Assembly (NCBI GenBank): GCA_036405135.1
Contig: DASWYF010000009.1
Span: forward strand, 91,809-155,808
DNA from: Verrucomicrobiia bacterium
GTDB lineage: Bacteria > Verrucomicrobiota > Verrucomicrobiia > Limisphaerales > JAEYXS01
Direction of reading: 5' to 3'
Length of the DNA stretch: 64,000 nt
The notes under the pieces are model-generated. The model saw only the letters and a list, made by a program, of their open reading frames with translations. It was not told where the DNA came from and made no database searches. A program made the position numbers and the translations under genes. Below are positions 1-9,344 of the stretch, in pieces (the stretch's first letter is position 1; the number at the start of each line of letters is the position of its first letter).

Positions 1-92
1 GTGACAACCAAAGGCTTCAATCCCGCCCGCGCCGTATAAATGGCCGCCGTGTAACCCGCGCAACCCGATCCGATGATGACTACGTTTTCCAT
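1..92 (-). CDS. trxB: thioredoxin reductase, N-terminal fragment
   Basis: Only the first 30 codons lie in the window; the gene runs off the left edge on the minus strand. The visible peptide starts [19 protein letters not shown] and continues into TARAGL. This is the N-terminal FAD-binding Rossmann fold of low-molecular-weight thioredoxin reductases, usually with an [18 protein letters not shown] core. The enzyme passes electrons from NADPH through FAD to thioredoxin in the cytoplasm. The position normally held by proline in GSGPAG is cysteine here. The redox-active CxxC site would lie outside the window, so identity rests on the N-terminus alone; another two-dinucleotide-binding flavoprotein is possible but less likely. 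Confidence 0.8.
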   Translation of the reverse strand, partial: MENVVIIGSGCAGYTAAIYTARAGLKPLVV

Positions 93-834
93 AAGGCTCT
101 TAAAATTTTTAAGGACGTCAAACTAGGTGTGCCCCGGGCGTTTTGCAAGCGGCAGGTATGGAAATATCCCTCCCCAGATTCACCCATTGTTTTTCACCCA
201 AATTCACGTCACTTCACTTTTGACATCTGTGCTCACTCCCGCCATCACATCTCCGGCATATCGTCACCGCTCTCATTAACTGAAAAGCTGATATTGGCTC
301 TCCGGCAAACTTCTGATTAGCGTACTTGGCAACGCGGTAAAAATTATGCGGATGAAGGGCATGTCACAACCCCTTTGTCGATGATATTGAGGACTCATTC
401 ATCATGTTGCAGGGCCTTCCCCGCCCTGACAGACAGAAGAGGGATTGCGGCTAGTCTCCTGAAGTAATGGACAGAGCGAGGGCAAGCGGCAAGAGAAAGA
501 GCAGACCTTAGAGCGGTTTAAAAAAGGATGTAGCCGGGTGGAGCGAGGATTTTAGGGTTTTGGCGAGGCTTTGGCGAAGGTTCCATGGACCCTGTGACTG
601 AGCCGAAACGAAGCCAGAACCCAAAAAGACCGCCCTTCTCATTCTTCAGCCACCAGGCTACAGGATTTGTTAAACCGCTCTAATTACTCATGGTAATGAT
701 CATCTTGAGCCGGAAGCTTTACAGCCTATAGCCTGCTGGCCTGCTCGCGATGACATTCTGAGTTGCGCGAGGGAAGAGCGACATCACTTAAAATAGAGAA
801 ATCCTCACCCACGGGCACCCTAGCCCATCAACTT
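93..834. other. intergenic region with MITE-like element
   Basis: This gap of over 700 bases separates the trxB start from the Hsp70 stop. No convincing gene is seen: the small open frames have no recognisable motif or ribosome binding site. The only clear structure is the inverted-repeat element at 508-683, listed separately. The left part (93-300) probably holds the trxB promoter, but no confident -35/-10 pair was identified. Confidence 0.6.
508..683. repeat. MITE-like element with terminal inverted repeats
   Basis: A perfect 14-base inverted repeat, TTAGAGCGGTTTAA at 508-521 and its complement at 670-683, bounds a segment of about 176 bases. Similarity continues inward with mismatches: TGTAGCC then GGTGG on the left is mirrored by CCACC then GGCTACA on the right, so the imperfect terminal repeat is roughly 30 bases. 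There is no open frame inside. The layout fits a miniature inverted-repeat transposable element or a large REP-type element. No clear target duplication was found. A search of the same genome for further copies would decide. Confidence 0.55.
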
Positions 835-2745
835 TTAAATCAACCCCCGCTTCCGCAACATCGCCTCCATCGCCTTATCCATCATCACCTCCGCCAGATC
901 CCTCGTCGTCTCATCCAGTTGCCGCACACTTTCCTTCAACTTCAGCGGATCACCAAAACCCGTCGATGGATCTTCCGTTAGCAACACCGCTTCCACCCTC
1001 TGTTGCGCCTGCTCGATCTGCGTCGCATACTCCGCAGAAATATCACCCCGGCAATCATCCAAGCCTTTGCGTGTCGCCATCAACGTTTCCTGCGCGCGTA
1101 ACTTCGCCTCCACCCATTGCCGCGCACGCATATCCTCGAAGGCATGCTCCACCGATTCCTCCACCATCTTCTGCACCGCCGCGTCATCCACATCCACAGC
1201 CGACTTCATCTCCACGACCTGCTGCTTGCCCGTGCGCGTATCGCGCGCCAGCACATGCAAGATGCCATTCGCATCAATCTCAAATTGCACACCCACTCGC
1301 GGCACACCGCGCGGCGAGGGCTCAAACTCCACCGTGAACTTGCCCAACGTCCAATTATCCTTCACCCGCTCGCGCTCACCCTGCAACACATGGATGAGCA
1401 TGCTCGGCTGCTGATCGACAACCGTTGTGAACATCTCGCCCGCCTTCACCGGGATCGTCGAATTACGCGGGATGATCACATTCATCAATCCCCCAAACGT
1501 CTCTAAGCCCAACGAAAGCGGCGTGACGTCCAGCAGCAACACATTCTTGAAGCCACCCGCCAAAATCTCCGCCTGCACCGCCGCGCCCAGCGCCACCGCC
1601 TCATCCGGATTCTGCGACGTGTTCAGCAGCGGCCCCTTTGCCCGATGATACTCCGTGCCCAGCCGCAGATCACCGCGCGTCTCCTCAAACTCCACGCACC
1701 CGAACCAGCCAGAAACCAGTTGCCGCACCAACGGCATCCGCGTTTGCCCGCCTACGAGAATCACCTGATCCAGCTCCGACGCCTGCAACTTCGCATCCGC
1801 CGTCGCCCGCACACAATACTCCCGCGTGCGCTCCACGATATCACGCGTCAGCGATTCTAATTCACTCCGCTTCAAAGTCCGTTGCCAACTGAACGTCGGC
1901 GTGAGGAACGGCAACGCCACCTCCGTCACCTCTGCCTCAGATAAAGCGATCTTCGCCGCCTCCGCCACTTCGCGTACCCGCGAGAGCAACGACGCCTCCT
2001 CCATGATGCTAGGTCCACCCGCCGATTGGATCTCACCCGCAAAAAATTCTACCAACCGCCGATCCAGATCATCCCCGCCCAAACGCGTATTCCCCGAAGT
2101 CGCCAGCACTTGGAAAACCCCTTCACGCAATTCGAGGATCGAAAGATCAAACGTCCCGCCGCCCAGATCATACACCGCGATCTTCGCATTCTCCTTCAGG
2201 CGATTCAGCCCATACGCCAGCGCCGCCGCCGTCGGTTCATTCACGATGCGCTCCACCGTCAACCCCGCCAGCTCCCCCGCCCGCTTCGTCGCGTTACGCT
2301 GCGCGTCATTGAAATACGCTGGCACCGTGATCACCGCCCGGCTCACCGCTTCACCGAGTGAGATCTCTGCCTCGCGCTTCAACTTCTTCAGCACCTCCGC
2401 CGAAATCTCCTCGGGCGACCAATTGCGACCCAAGATCGGGATCGTCACCGGCCCATTCCCCTGCCCGCTCACCGGATACGTCACACTGCGCTCATCATCC
2501 GTGATCTCCCCCGCGCGACGCCCCATGAAACGCTTCACCGAGTAAACCGTCTGCGCCGGTTTCAAGACGCGCACGCGATTCGCCGCCACCCCCACCAACG
2601 GCTCTGCCTCCGCTGCGGCGATATGCACCACGGAAGGCGTCAGCCGACGCCCCTCCGCATCCGCCATCACATACGGAATCCCGGCTTCCACCACCGCCAC
2701 CAGCGAGTTGGTCGTGCCCAAATCTATGCCCACAATCTTGCTCAC
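835..2745 (-). CDS. Hsp70-family molecular chaperone (DnaK/HscA-like)
   Basis: A 636-residue Hsp70, close to the usual DnaK length. The ATPase domain is intact: the phosphate-1 loop GIDLGTTNS at the N-terminus, the [15 protein letters not shown] phosphate-2 motif near residue 200, and [13 protein letters not shown] as the adenosine motif. The substrate-binding domain opens with [14 protein letters not shown], followed by a helical lid. The C-terminus ends in RKRGLI, without the acidic EEVD-like tail of many DnaK proteins. Start is a GTG at 2745; the ATG just upstream is out of frame and hits a stop at once. No grpE or dnaJ lies beside it, so it is probably a secondary Hsp70 rather than the housekeeping dnaK. 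An HscA-type role in Fe-S assembly is possible, but no isc genes are nearby. Confidence 0.9.
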   Translation of the reverse strand: MSKIVGIDLGTTNSLVAVVEAGIPYVMADAEGRRLTPSVVHIAAAEAEPLVGVAANRVRVLKPAQTVYSVKRFMGRRAGEITDDERSVTYPVSGQGNGPVTIPILGRNWSPEEISAEVLKKLKREAEISLGEAVSRAVITVPAYFNDAQRNATKRAGELAGLTVERIVNEPTAAALAYGLNRLKENAKIAVYDLGGGTFDLSILELREGVFQVLATSGNTRLGGDDLDRRLVEFFAGEIQSAGGPSIMEEASLLSRVREVAEAAKIALSEAEVTEVALPFLTPTFSWQRTLKRSELESLTRDIVERTREYCVRATADAKLQASELDQVILVGGQTRMPLVRQLVSGWFGCVEFEETRGDLRLGTEYHRAKGPLLNTSQNPDEAVALGAAVQAEILAGGFKNVLLLDVTPLSLGLETFGGLMNVIIPRNSTIPVKAGEMFTTVVDQQPSMLIHVLQGERERVKDNWTLGKFTVEFEPSPRGVPRVGVQFEIDANGILHVLARDTRTGKQQVVEMKSAVDVDDAAVQKMVEESVEHAFEDMRARQWVEAKLRAQETLMATRKGLDDCRGDISAEYATQIEQAQQRVEAVLLTEDPSTGFGDPLKLKESVRQLDETTRDLAEVMMDKAMEAMLRKRGLI

Positions 2746-2826
2746 GCCGCCATGTTGCTACGTATACGGAATACTTCCACGAAAATCTCACATACCGAGA
2801 GTGGCTGCTTTTTCAAAACAGCACCA

Positions 2827-4260
2827 TTACACCATTTGCGGCTTCTTTTCAGGTCGAACAAATCGATGAGAAATCTCAATCTTCTTGTAAAGATACTCAG
2901 TCATACTGCGTGAATTTCGACCAATATATCTAAACAATTCATAAACCCTCGATGCACGCTGACTCGCTTCATTCGGAGGCTCTGCCTTCATCACATTCGC
3001 ATACTGACTTTGCAATCTGCGTCTTACATCTTCGTTTGAAACCCCTTTGACTAAATGAGCTTCAACAATGCATCCGGCATCAGATTGAACGAATTCTTGG
3101 CCTCCGGGCAATTTACTAAGATACTCGAGCACATCATTAGGCGTAGCTTTACCCGTGCAATACCTCACATACAGCACTCTATTTTTTGACCGCAAACAGA
3201 GCAAAAGTACAAGCAAAACTCCATAGAGGAAGTTATTTGCCGGTGTCGTCTTCAAAACAATAGCAAGCTGAGTAAAACACTGTTCTTGAACACGCAAGGA
3301 AAACTCGAACAATGAAAACATCTTCGGTATAAATTCGCGAATGGATTCACTATCATGACTAGTATCCCCAGGCTTCGCATCTAACGTCTCGTCCAAAGAG
3401 AACCGATCAAAGAGAGCCACGGAAAACTTCCGATTATCCGGTTCGGGAAGCCTATACTCGAGATCGATAAAGCGTCGAAGATATCCATCATCATCAATCG
3501 CACCGTACAAAGCCTTGATTGACTCTCCCAACTGTTTCCTATCGATAGCCAAAACAAACACGAGTCCTTCCACAGAAAACAAGTGCTTGATTTTCTCAAG
3601 CAAACTTATCGCATATGTCGGCCTACAGCGATCCAATTCATCTATGACAAACACCACGGGCGAATTCTTTTCTCCGCCGTTTTTTTTGCTCAAAGCATCA
3701 ACCAACCCACGCAAGTCTTCCTTAAATTGTGATATTGTATTCTTGTCAGCTTCATATCGCTCAATTCGCTGTTTGGCTATATCACTCGCCAAGTCGGCGA
3801 TAGCACCTTCAGATTGCTCTGAAACATCCAATATTCCATAGGTAGCCATCTTCAACATTGTCGGAACTGTTGCACTGATGATTCTAGCGCCAGCTTTCTT
3901 CGCTTTCTCATACAGTCTCTTGGCAGTCTCAGTTTGGCTTTCAGGCAATTTCATCGCATCAATTGCCGCCCCAAGCTCTCCCACCAACGAAACCAAAGGC
4001 TCATCGCTAAAATCATTCTCCCATGCATTGAATTGGAGGCACGGCACGTTTTGATTCCTTAGTTGCTGCAGCCACATTTTTAAAAAGGTGGTTTTGCCAG
4101 TACCCCATGGTGAATCAATAGATAACACAAACGGCTCTGACAGGCTGGTGACCAGATCGGTCAATACAGCCGCACTTTCCTGACGTCCAAGCAAATCCTC
4201 TTTAAAAGGGTTATCTTCAGGGATTGAAACGGGTCTGGATTTAAAACGAATGTTGTCCAT
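2827..4260 (-). CDS. KAP-family P-loop ATPase
   Basis: A 477-residue protein with KAP NTPase hallmarks. It starts with the usual NPFKEDLLGR entry segment (residues 17-26). A Walker A loop follows, SPWGTGKT at residues 50-57 with Lys56, then the LQFNAWEND motif (75-83). A Walker B core, VVFVIDELDR, sits at 202-211, and FVLAID follows. The two transmembrane helices often inserted in KAP domains are not obvious, so it may be soluble. The family includes eukaryotic Kidins220 and the F-plasmid phage-exclusion protein PifA; bacterial members are mostly uncharacterised. The gene is visibly AT-richer than every neighbour, with many AAA/AAT/ATA codons, which suggests recent horizontal acquisition. It stands alone, with gaps on both sides. 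A defence role is a guess. Confidence 0.85.
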   Translation of the reverse strand: MDNIRFKSRPVSIPEDNPFKEDLLGRQESAAVLTDLVTSLSEPFVLSIDSPWGTGKTTFLKMWLQQLRNQNVPCLQFNAWENDFSDEPLVSLVGELGAAIDAMKLPESQTETAKRLYEKAKKAGARIISATVPTMLKMATYGILDVSEQSEGAIADLASDIAKQRIERYEADKNTISQFKEDLRGLVDALSKKNGGEKNSPVVFVIDELDRCRPTYAISLLEKIKHLFSVEGLVFVLAIDRKQLGESIKALYGAIDDDGYLRRFIDLEYRLPEPDNRKFSVALFDRFSLDETLDAKPGDTSHDSESIREFIPKMFSLFEFSLRVQEQCFTQLAIVLKTTPANNFLYGVLLVLLLCLRSKNRVLYVRYCTGKATPNDVLEYLSKLPGGQEFVQSDAGCIVEAHLVKGVSNEDVRRRLQSQYANVMKAEPPNEASQRASRVYELFRYIGRNSRSMTEYLYKKIEISHRFVRPEKKPQMV

Positions 4261-4458
4261 GGCTGATAATGAACTAGCAAAGCCATTTGATTAGGTCAAC
4301 GGAACGGTTCATTCAATCGACTTTCTGAGAGTTTTATCCATCTCTTTTCCCTAAAAAAGCATAGCCCCGGCGCGGCTTTCCGCTACCATTTTGCCCGTTC
4401 AAATCCCTAGTCTCTCGCCCTGCTCGGCGAGCGTAATAGCTAACCAACTATACTGTTT

Positions 4459-5373
4459 ATGTCAGAGAAAATTGGATTCGTCGGGGTCGGTCGCATGGGT
4501 GCCAACATGGCTCGTCGCCTCAAGGAATGCGGCTACACGGTCAGCGCCGTCTATGATGTGCGCAAGGAAGCCGCCGCAGAACTCGCCTCCGAGGTCGGCG
4601 CCACCGCCTGCACCACGCTCGCGGGCGTCACGGAACTCTCCGATGTCGTCATCACCGTCGTCACCGATGACAAGGCCCAGCTCAACATCTTCACGAATAA
4701 GAAAGACAATCTGTTGAAGAACGCCGCCGGTCGCGTCTTCATCAATTGCGCCACGCTCACGCCCAAGGTCCACGTGCAGGTGCAAAAACTCGCGCGCAAG
4801 GCCAAGGCCGATTCGCTCGAAGCCTGCATGGCCTCCAGCATCAACCAGGCCCGCAACGGCACGCTCTACCTCATGGTCGGCGGTGATGAAAAGACTTTCT
4901 CCAAGGTGAAGCCGATGCTCGAGAAGCTCAGCGATGAAGGCAAGCTCATGCGCTACATCGGGGGCGCGGGCAAGGCCGCTGAAGTGAAGGCGCTCGTGAA
5001 CATGGTGATGAACATCAACACCGCCGGTCTCGCGGAAGGCCTCGGCCTCGCCGCCGCCCTCGGTCACGATCTCAAGCAGGTCATGGAAGTCTTCTCCCAG
5101 ACCGGCGCAAACTCCCGCGTGCTCGTCACCGATGGCGAGGACATGATGAACCGCGATCACTCCTGCTTCTTCTCCGGCTCCCACGCCGCGAAGGACTCCG
5201 GCATCGCCCTCTCCCTCGTGAAGGACAAGAAGATCAACGCCCCGCTCGCGACGGCTGCCTACAAGCAATTCACCAAGATGACCAAGATGGGTCTCGGTGG
5301 CCTCGACAAGTCCGGCATCGCCGAACTCACCTTCAAAGGCCGCGCCGGCAAAGGCCTGAAGAAGTCCAAGTAA
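4459..5373 (+). CDS. NAD(P)-dependent beta-hydroxyacid dehydrogenase family protein
   Basis: A 304-residue member of the 3-hydroxyisobutyrate dehydrogenase / 6-phosphogluconate dehydrogenase-like superfamily. The Rossmann motif GFVGVGRMGANMA (residues 6-18) starts the NAD(P) domain. The catalytic lysine block GGAGKAAEVKALVN (168-181) is kept, with Lys177 and Asn181 in the expected places. The substrate-recognition block, usually DAPVSGG before GTLxxMVGG, is replaced by EACMASS, while the GTLYLMVGG part is intact. That suggests a substrate other than 3-hydroxyisobutyrate, tartronate semialdehyde or succinic semialdehyde. The product is cytoplasmic and monocistronic. Reaction class is secure; the substrate is not. 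Confidence 0.88.
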   Translation: MSEKIGFVGVGRMGANMARRLKECGYTVSAVYDVRKEAAAELASEVGATACTTLAGVTELSDVVITVVTDDKAQLNIFTNKKDNLLKNAAGRVFINCATLTPKVHVQVQKLARKAKADSLEACMASSINQARNGTLYLMVGGDEKTFSKVKPMLEKLSDEGKLMRYIGGAGKAAEVKALVNMVMNINTAGLAEGLGLAAALGHDLKQVMEVFSQTGANSRVLVTDGEDMMNRDHSCFFSGSHAAKDSGIALSLVKDKKINAPLATAAYKQFTKMTKMGLGGLDKSGIAELTFKGRAGKGLKKSK

Positions 5374-5394
5374 GGTTCGAAAAGTTTTACGCCT

Positions 5395-5441
5395 CCCCTC
5401 CCTCTCCTCTCAACGAGGAGAGGGCCGGGGTGAGGAGTGAG
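5395..5441. repeat. CCTCTCC-type dispersed palindromic repeat, copy 1
   Basis: CCCTCTCCTC at 5400-5409 pairs with GAGGAGAGGG at 5415-5424 around a TCAAC loop, followed by the tail GCCGGGGTGAGG. Related copies lie at 8482-8530 and 58187-58230. It sits between two plus-strand genes and could fold as a hairpin in the transcript. Confidence 0.6.
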
Positions 5442-5500
5442 AGTGCCTACGGTTTTCTCTTTTTGGTAAGGCCCCGATAGTTCCAGATCGTTATCAACCC

Positions 5501-7801
5501 ATGTCCACCCGCAAACTAACCAAGGATTGGAAGGACAAACTCCGTTCCGCCATCCCCTTCGGTCTGGGCGAGACCAAGCCCAAGCACTTCCGCGACATGG
5601 TGGGCATCATCTGGAAGAACCGCGACAACCTTCCCTACGCCTACAAAGTCATCACCAAAGGCGTGTGCGATGGCTGCGCCCTCGGCGTCGCGGGCCTGCA
5701 CGATTGGACCATCCCCGGCGTGCATCTGTGCATGACACGCCTGAATCTGCTCCGGCTGAACACCATGCCGGAGTTCGACCACAATTTACTTTCCGACATC
5801 GAAGCCCTCCGCGCCAAGCTCGCCCAAGAACAAGCGCACAGCCCCCTGCCCGTTGCACCGCAAGGCAAAGGCGCGACTTATAATGGCTTCGATAACGCCC
5901 AACTACGCGAACTAGGCCGTCTCGCTTACCCGATGCTCCGTTGCAAAGGCGATAAAGGCTTCCGCCGCATCACGTGGGATGAAGCGCTCGAGCGCATCGG
6001 CAAACGCATCCGCAAGGCTGATCCCAAGCGCCTCGCCTTCTTCGTCACCTCACGCGGCGTGACGAATGAGGTCTATTACGTTGCGCAAAAAGTCGCCCGC
6101 TTTCTCCGCACGAACAATATTGATAACGCCGCCCGCCTTTGCCATTCGCCCTCTACCGGCGCGATGAAATACGGCATCGGCGTCGCTGCGACGACGTGCA
6201 GTTACAAAGATTGGTACGGCACCGATCTCATCGTCTTCTTCGGCGCGAACCCGGCCAATGACCAACCCGTCACCACCAAGTATCTGCACGAGGCCAAGGT
6301 GCTCGGCACTAAGGTAGTGATGGTGAATCCGTACATGGAGCCAGGCATGAAACGCTACTGGGTGCCCTCCACCGCCAGCAGCGCGCTCTTCGGCACGGAC
6401 ATCGCGGATTACTGGTTCCCCGTCACGCAAGGCGGCGATATCCCCTTCCTCTACGGCGTCCTGAAAATCCTCATTGCCGAGGGTTGGTTGAATCACGAAT
6501 TCATCGCGAACAACACGACTGATTTTGAACTGCTGAAAACCGCCGTCGCCAAACTCGACTGGCCCGAACTGGAACGCGAATCCGGCTTGAGCCAAGCGGA
6601 CATGCGCGAGTTCGCCCAGGTCATCCGCGATGCGAAGAACGCCGTGCTCGTCTGGAGCATGGGCATCACGCAACACACCTTCGGCGGCGATGGCGTCTCC
6701 ATGATTTTGAATCTCGGCCTCGCCCGTGGTTATGTGGGCCGCGATAAAAACGGCCTCATGCCCATCCGCGGTCACTCCAGCGTGCAAGGCGGCGCGGAGA
6801 TGGGCGCCTACGCCACCGCTTTCCCCGGCGGCAAAGCAATCAATGTAGAGAACGCCCGCGCCCTCGCCGATCATTACGGCTTCGATATCCCCGATTGGCC
6901 CGGCCTGCCCGCTACCGAGATGGTGGAAGCCTGCGCCCGTGGTGAACTCGACATGCTCTATTGCCTCGGCGGCAATTTCCTCCGCACCTTGCCCGAGCCC
7001 GACTACGTCGCGAAGGCCATGGCGAATGTGCCATTACGCGTACATCAGGACATCATTCTCACCGACCAGATGTTCATCGAGCCGCAAGAGGAAGTCATTC
7101 TGCTACCAGCCAAAACCCGTTACGAACAAGACGACGGCGGCATCGAGACGACCACCGAACGTCGCATCGCCTTCAGCCCTGAGATTCCGCGCCAAGTCGG
7201 TGAAGCTCGTGCTGAATGGAAGATTTTGTTGAACATCGCCGCCGCCACTTATCCCGAGCGCGCCGATGAACTCGGTTGCGAAACCGGCGAAACCGTTCGC
7301 GAAGAGATCGCCAAAGTCGTTCCCTTCTATCGCGGCATTGAGAACCTGAAAGACACCGGTGATGCTGTGCAATACGGTGGACCGCACCTCTGCGCGAATG
7401 GCCGTTTCCCCACCACCGATGGCAAAGGCCACTTCCGCGTCGTGGACATTCCGCAACTGCGCAAGCAACGTCCCGCGGGCATTTACGAAGTCAGCACGCG
7501 ACGCGGCAAACAGTTCAACACCCTCATCTACGCCGAAGTCGATCCGCTCACCGGCGCCGCCCGCGATGCCATCTTCATCAGCCCCGACGACGCCGCTTCT
7601 CTGCACCTGAAACAGGATGACCGCATCGCCTTGGTGAATGAATTGGGCCGCTACGAAGGCCGCGTCTTCCTCGCTCCCATCGCCCGTGGAAACCTCCAAG
7701 TGATGTGGCCCGAAGGCAACATCATCATCCATCGTGGATTAGTAGACACCCTCGGCGGCGTCCCCGACTACAATTGCCAGGTCCGCATCGAAAAACTCTA
7801 A
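5501..7801 (+). CDS. FdhF/YdeP-family molybdopterin oxidoreductase
   Basis: A 766-residue molybdopterin oxidoreductase of the formate-dehydrogenase-like YdeP type. An N-terminal GVCDGCALG motif (Cys56, Cys59) with Cys77 downstream lies in the region where this family has its cysteine cluster. The molybdopterin body follows, with ITWDEAL near residue 160. ARLCHSPST places Cys214 where E. coli FdhF has its metal-coordinating selenocysteine. Later come VLVWSMGITQHTFG, GLMPIRGHSSVQGG and the C-terminal MopB-binding domain (LHLKQDDRIALVNELG). E. coli YdeP is linked to acid resistance, but its reaction is unknown. No signal peptide is present, so it is probably cytoplasmic. No FdhD or cofactor genes adjoin it. 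Family assignment is firm; formate as substrate is not implied. Confidence 0.93.
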   Translation: MSTRKLTKDWKDKLRSAIPFGLGETKPKHFRDMVGIIWKNRDNLPYAYKVITKGVCDGCALGVAGLHDWTIPGVHLCMTRLNLLRLNTMPEFDHNLLSDIEALRAKLAQEQAHSPLPVAPQGKGATYNGFDNAQLRELGRLAYPMLRCKGDKGFRRITWDEALERIGKRIRKADPKRLAFFVTSRGVTNEVYYVAQKVARFLRTNNIDNAARLCHSPSTGAMKYGIGVAATTCSYKDWYGTDLIVFFGANPANDQPVTTKYLHEAKVLGTKVVMVNPYMEPGMKRYWVPSTASSALFGTDIADYWFPVTQGGDIPFLYGVLKILIAEGWLNHEFIANNTTDFELLKTAVAKLDWPELERESGLSQADMREFAQVIRDAKNAVLVWSMGITQHTFGGDGVSMILNLGLARGYVGRDKNGLMPIRGHSSVQGGAEMGAYATAFPGGKAINVENARALADHYGFDIPDWPGLPATEMVEACARGELDMLYCLGGNFLRTLPEPDYVAKAMANVPLRVHQDIILTDQMFIEPQEEVILLPAKTRYEQDDGGIETTTERRIAFSPEIPRQVGEARAEWKILLNIAAATYPERADELGCETGETVREEIAKVVPFYRGIENLKDTGDAVQYGGPHLCANGRFPTTDGKGHFRVVDIPQLRKQRPAGIYEVSTRRGKQFNTLIYAEVDPLTGAARDAIFISPDDAASLHLKQDDRIALVNELGRYEGRVFLAPIARGNLQVMWPEGNIIIHRGLVDTLGGVPDYNCQVRIEKL

Positions 7802-7892
7802 TCCCGGCAGGGCGAGACTCCTCTCGAGCCCTAACTAGACCTTGAGGCATTCGTCAGTCAGATAAGTAACTCTGGCAACAATTAGTGCCACC

Positions 7893-8393
7893 TCAACTCT
7901 CACACGTCTTCTTCCCCGCCTTCATATCCGCATACACCTTCTCCAGCCGCTTCTTTATCTCCTCTTCCGACACATCTTCCTTGTGCGTCATCACCATCCA
8001 GTCATGACCGAACGGATCTTTGAGACACCCCGAGCGATCGCCATAAAACTTGTCCGTCATCGGCTGAACCTCTTTCGCACCCGCCACCACCGCCTGTTTA
8101 TACACCGCATCCGAATCCTCCACATACAGGCAGATCGTCACCGAAGTGCCACCTGCTGAAAGCGGCGAGAGCTTTCCATATTGCGGAAATTCATCTGCAA
8201 GCATGATGATGGAATTGCCAATCACGATCTCCGCGTGCCCCACTCCTTTGCCATCCGGCGCTGGCAACCGATACCGCTCCTTCGCACCGAAAGCCTTCTT
8301 GTAAAACTCGATCGCTTCCGCACCACCACGCACCACGATGTATGGCGTGATGGAATGAAAACCATCCGGGATAGGTTTAACTGTCGCACTCAT
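7893..8393 (-). CDS. VOC-family (glyoxalase/PhnB-like) protein
   Basis: A 166-residue vicinal-oxygen-chelate protein of the PhnB/YdcE subgroup. It shows the paired beta-alpha-beta-beta-beta modules: FHSITPYIVVRGGAEAIEFY then KKAFGA in the first, and the second ending in GCLKDPFGHDWMVMTHKED. A potential metal ligand is the His in FGHDW, with GHAEIVIGNS in the first half. The start at 8393 (MSATVKP) was chosen over a longer frame that begins at 8471, because the extra 26 residues do not resemble the family. Function is unassigned; such proteins include isomerase-, resistance- and methyltransferase-like enzymes. It stands alone, convergent with the YdeP gene. Confidence 0.85.
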   Translation of the reverse strand: MSATVKPIPDGFHSITPYIVVRGGAEAIEFYKKAFGAKERYRLPAPDGKGVGHAEIVIGNSIIMLADEFPQYGKLSPLSAGGTSVTICLYVEDSDAVYKQAVVAGAKEVQPMTDKFYGDRSGCLKDPFGHDWMVMTHKEDVSEEEIKKRLEKVYADMKAGKKTCES

Positions 8394-8481
8394 GATCTCA
8401 ACAATATGCCACAGCTTTGCCTTGGTTGCATCTGGACACTGCACCGAAACACCAGCAGCACAGGGAAGCAAAATAACGCTC

Positions 8482-8530
8482 CACCACCCTCGCTCCTCGG
8501 AGGGGAGAGGGCCGGGGCGAGGGGTGCCGG
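8482..8530. repeat. CCTCTCC-type dispersed palindromic repeat, copy 2
   Basis: Segment with CACCCTCGC near its left end and GCGAGGGGTG near its right, around TCCTCGGAGGGGAGAGGGCC. It shares the GGAGAGGGCCGGGGYGAGG core with the copy at 5395-5441. It lies between the SGNH hydrolase stop and the VOC gene start. Confidence 0.6.
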
Positions 8531-8592
8531 TCTTTCGTCGGCCTTTTCAATCTTTGCTGGCAGCGTCGCAATAACCCTTCCAAAAACTCGTC

Positions 8593-9324
8593 CTACTTCT
8601 TCGGCAACTGCGCCTCAATCACACTCGCCACCTGCTTGCCCAATGTTTGAGAACCTTCCGCATTGAAATGAACATCCTTCGGCCTCTGATGCGTCGCCAG
8701 CGTCGGCGTGATGAATGCATTCAGATCATTGATCTGCACGCCTTCCTCCTTCATCACTTTCTCGGCTACCTTGTTGTAAACCGGGATGTCCTCAAACTTG
8801 CGCGGTGGATTCAAATCACCTTTCGGCACCGGCGTAGTCGTTGCCCAGATGACCTTGGCACCCGTCGCCTTCATCTTCTTCACCAGTTCGCGCAGATTCT
8901 TCTCATACTCCTCCGGCTCCACCTGGCGCGTCGTCTCCGTCATGTACTTCGCATCATGCAGGCCGAAGTTGAAATGGATCACGTCCCATTTCCCCTTGCC
9001 CAACCACGCATCGATCTTCGCCGTACCAGTCTTCGTAGGACCGCCATTGGCCGGAATACGATGCACATTCGCCTTTCCTTCCAGCGCCTTCCGCACCGGC
9101 ACCGTGTAACCGATGGAGATGGAATCCCCGATCAACAGCACGCGCGGCAAACCCGCCACATCCTCGATCGGCACCATCGCCGGATCAGGCGTTGCCTTCT
9201 TCGGAGCAGTCTTGACTTCCGGACTCTTGGCTTTCTCCGTTTTCGCTTTTTCTTCTGCCAGCACTGAGAACGTCAAAATGAGCGCCAGCATCGTCCCACC
9301 GATTCGCACCAATGCATCTTTCAT
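8593..9324 (-). CDS. exported SGNH/GDSL-family hydrolase
   Basis: A 243-residue exported esterase/lipase-like protein. The first 23 residues form a signal peptide (positive end, hydrophobic core, cut near VLA-EE), followed by a Lys/Glu-rich linker. The SGNH blocks are present: RVLLIGDSIS with nucleophile Ser68, an Asn/Gly oxyanion block in ANGGPTKTG, HFNFGLHD, and the Asp-His pair in KDVHFNAEG. In place of block III GxND there is NFGLHD, as in several planctomycete/verrucomicrobial SGNH proteins thought to deacetylate sugars. It lies 20 bases downstream of the DUF6807 gene on the same strand, suggesting co-transcription and a shared role in secreted glycan breakdown. Confidence 0.88.
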   Translation of the reverse strand: MKDALVRIGGTMLALILTFSVLAEEKAKTEKAKSPEVKTAPKKATPDPAMVPIEDVAGLPRVLLIGDSISIGYTVPVRKALEGKANVHRIPANGGPTKTGTAKIDAWLGKGKWDVIHFNFGLHDAKYMTETTRQVEPEEYEKNLRELVKKMKATGAKVIWATTTPVPKGDLNPPRKFEDIPVYNKVAEKVMKEEGVQINDLNAFITPTLATHQRPKDVHFNAEGSQTLGKQVASVIEAQLPKK

Positions 9325-9344
9325 AAGTTTAGAAATCTTGGAGG

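Noticed and set aside
129..320. 63-codon plus-strand frame after trxB
   Set aside because: No ribosome binding site, no motif, and unusual composition for this genome; probably upstream regulatory DNA of trxB.
4462..5268. 268-codon minus-strand frame inside the dehydrogenase gene
   Set aside because: Antisense to a gene with Rossmann and catalytic-lysine motifs; the product is His/Gly/Glu-rich nonsense.
6050..6874. 274-codon minus-strand frame inside the YdeP gene
   Set aside because: Antisense shadow of a gene with clear molybdopterin oxidoreductase motifs; the translated product is Ala/Gly/His-rich without family features.
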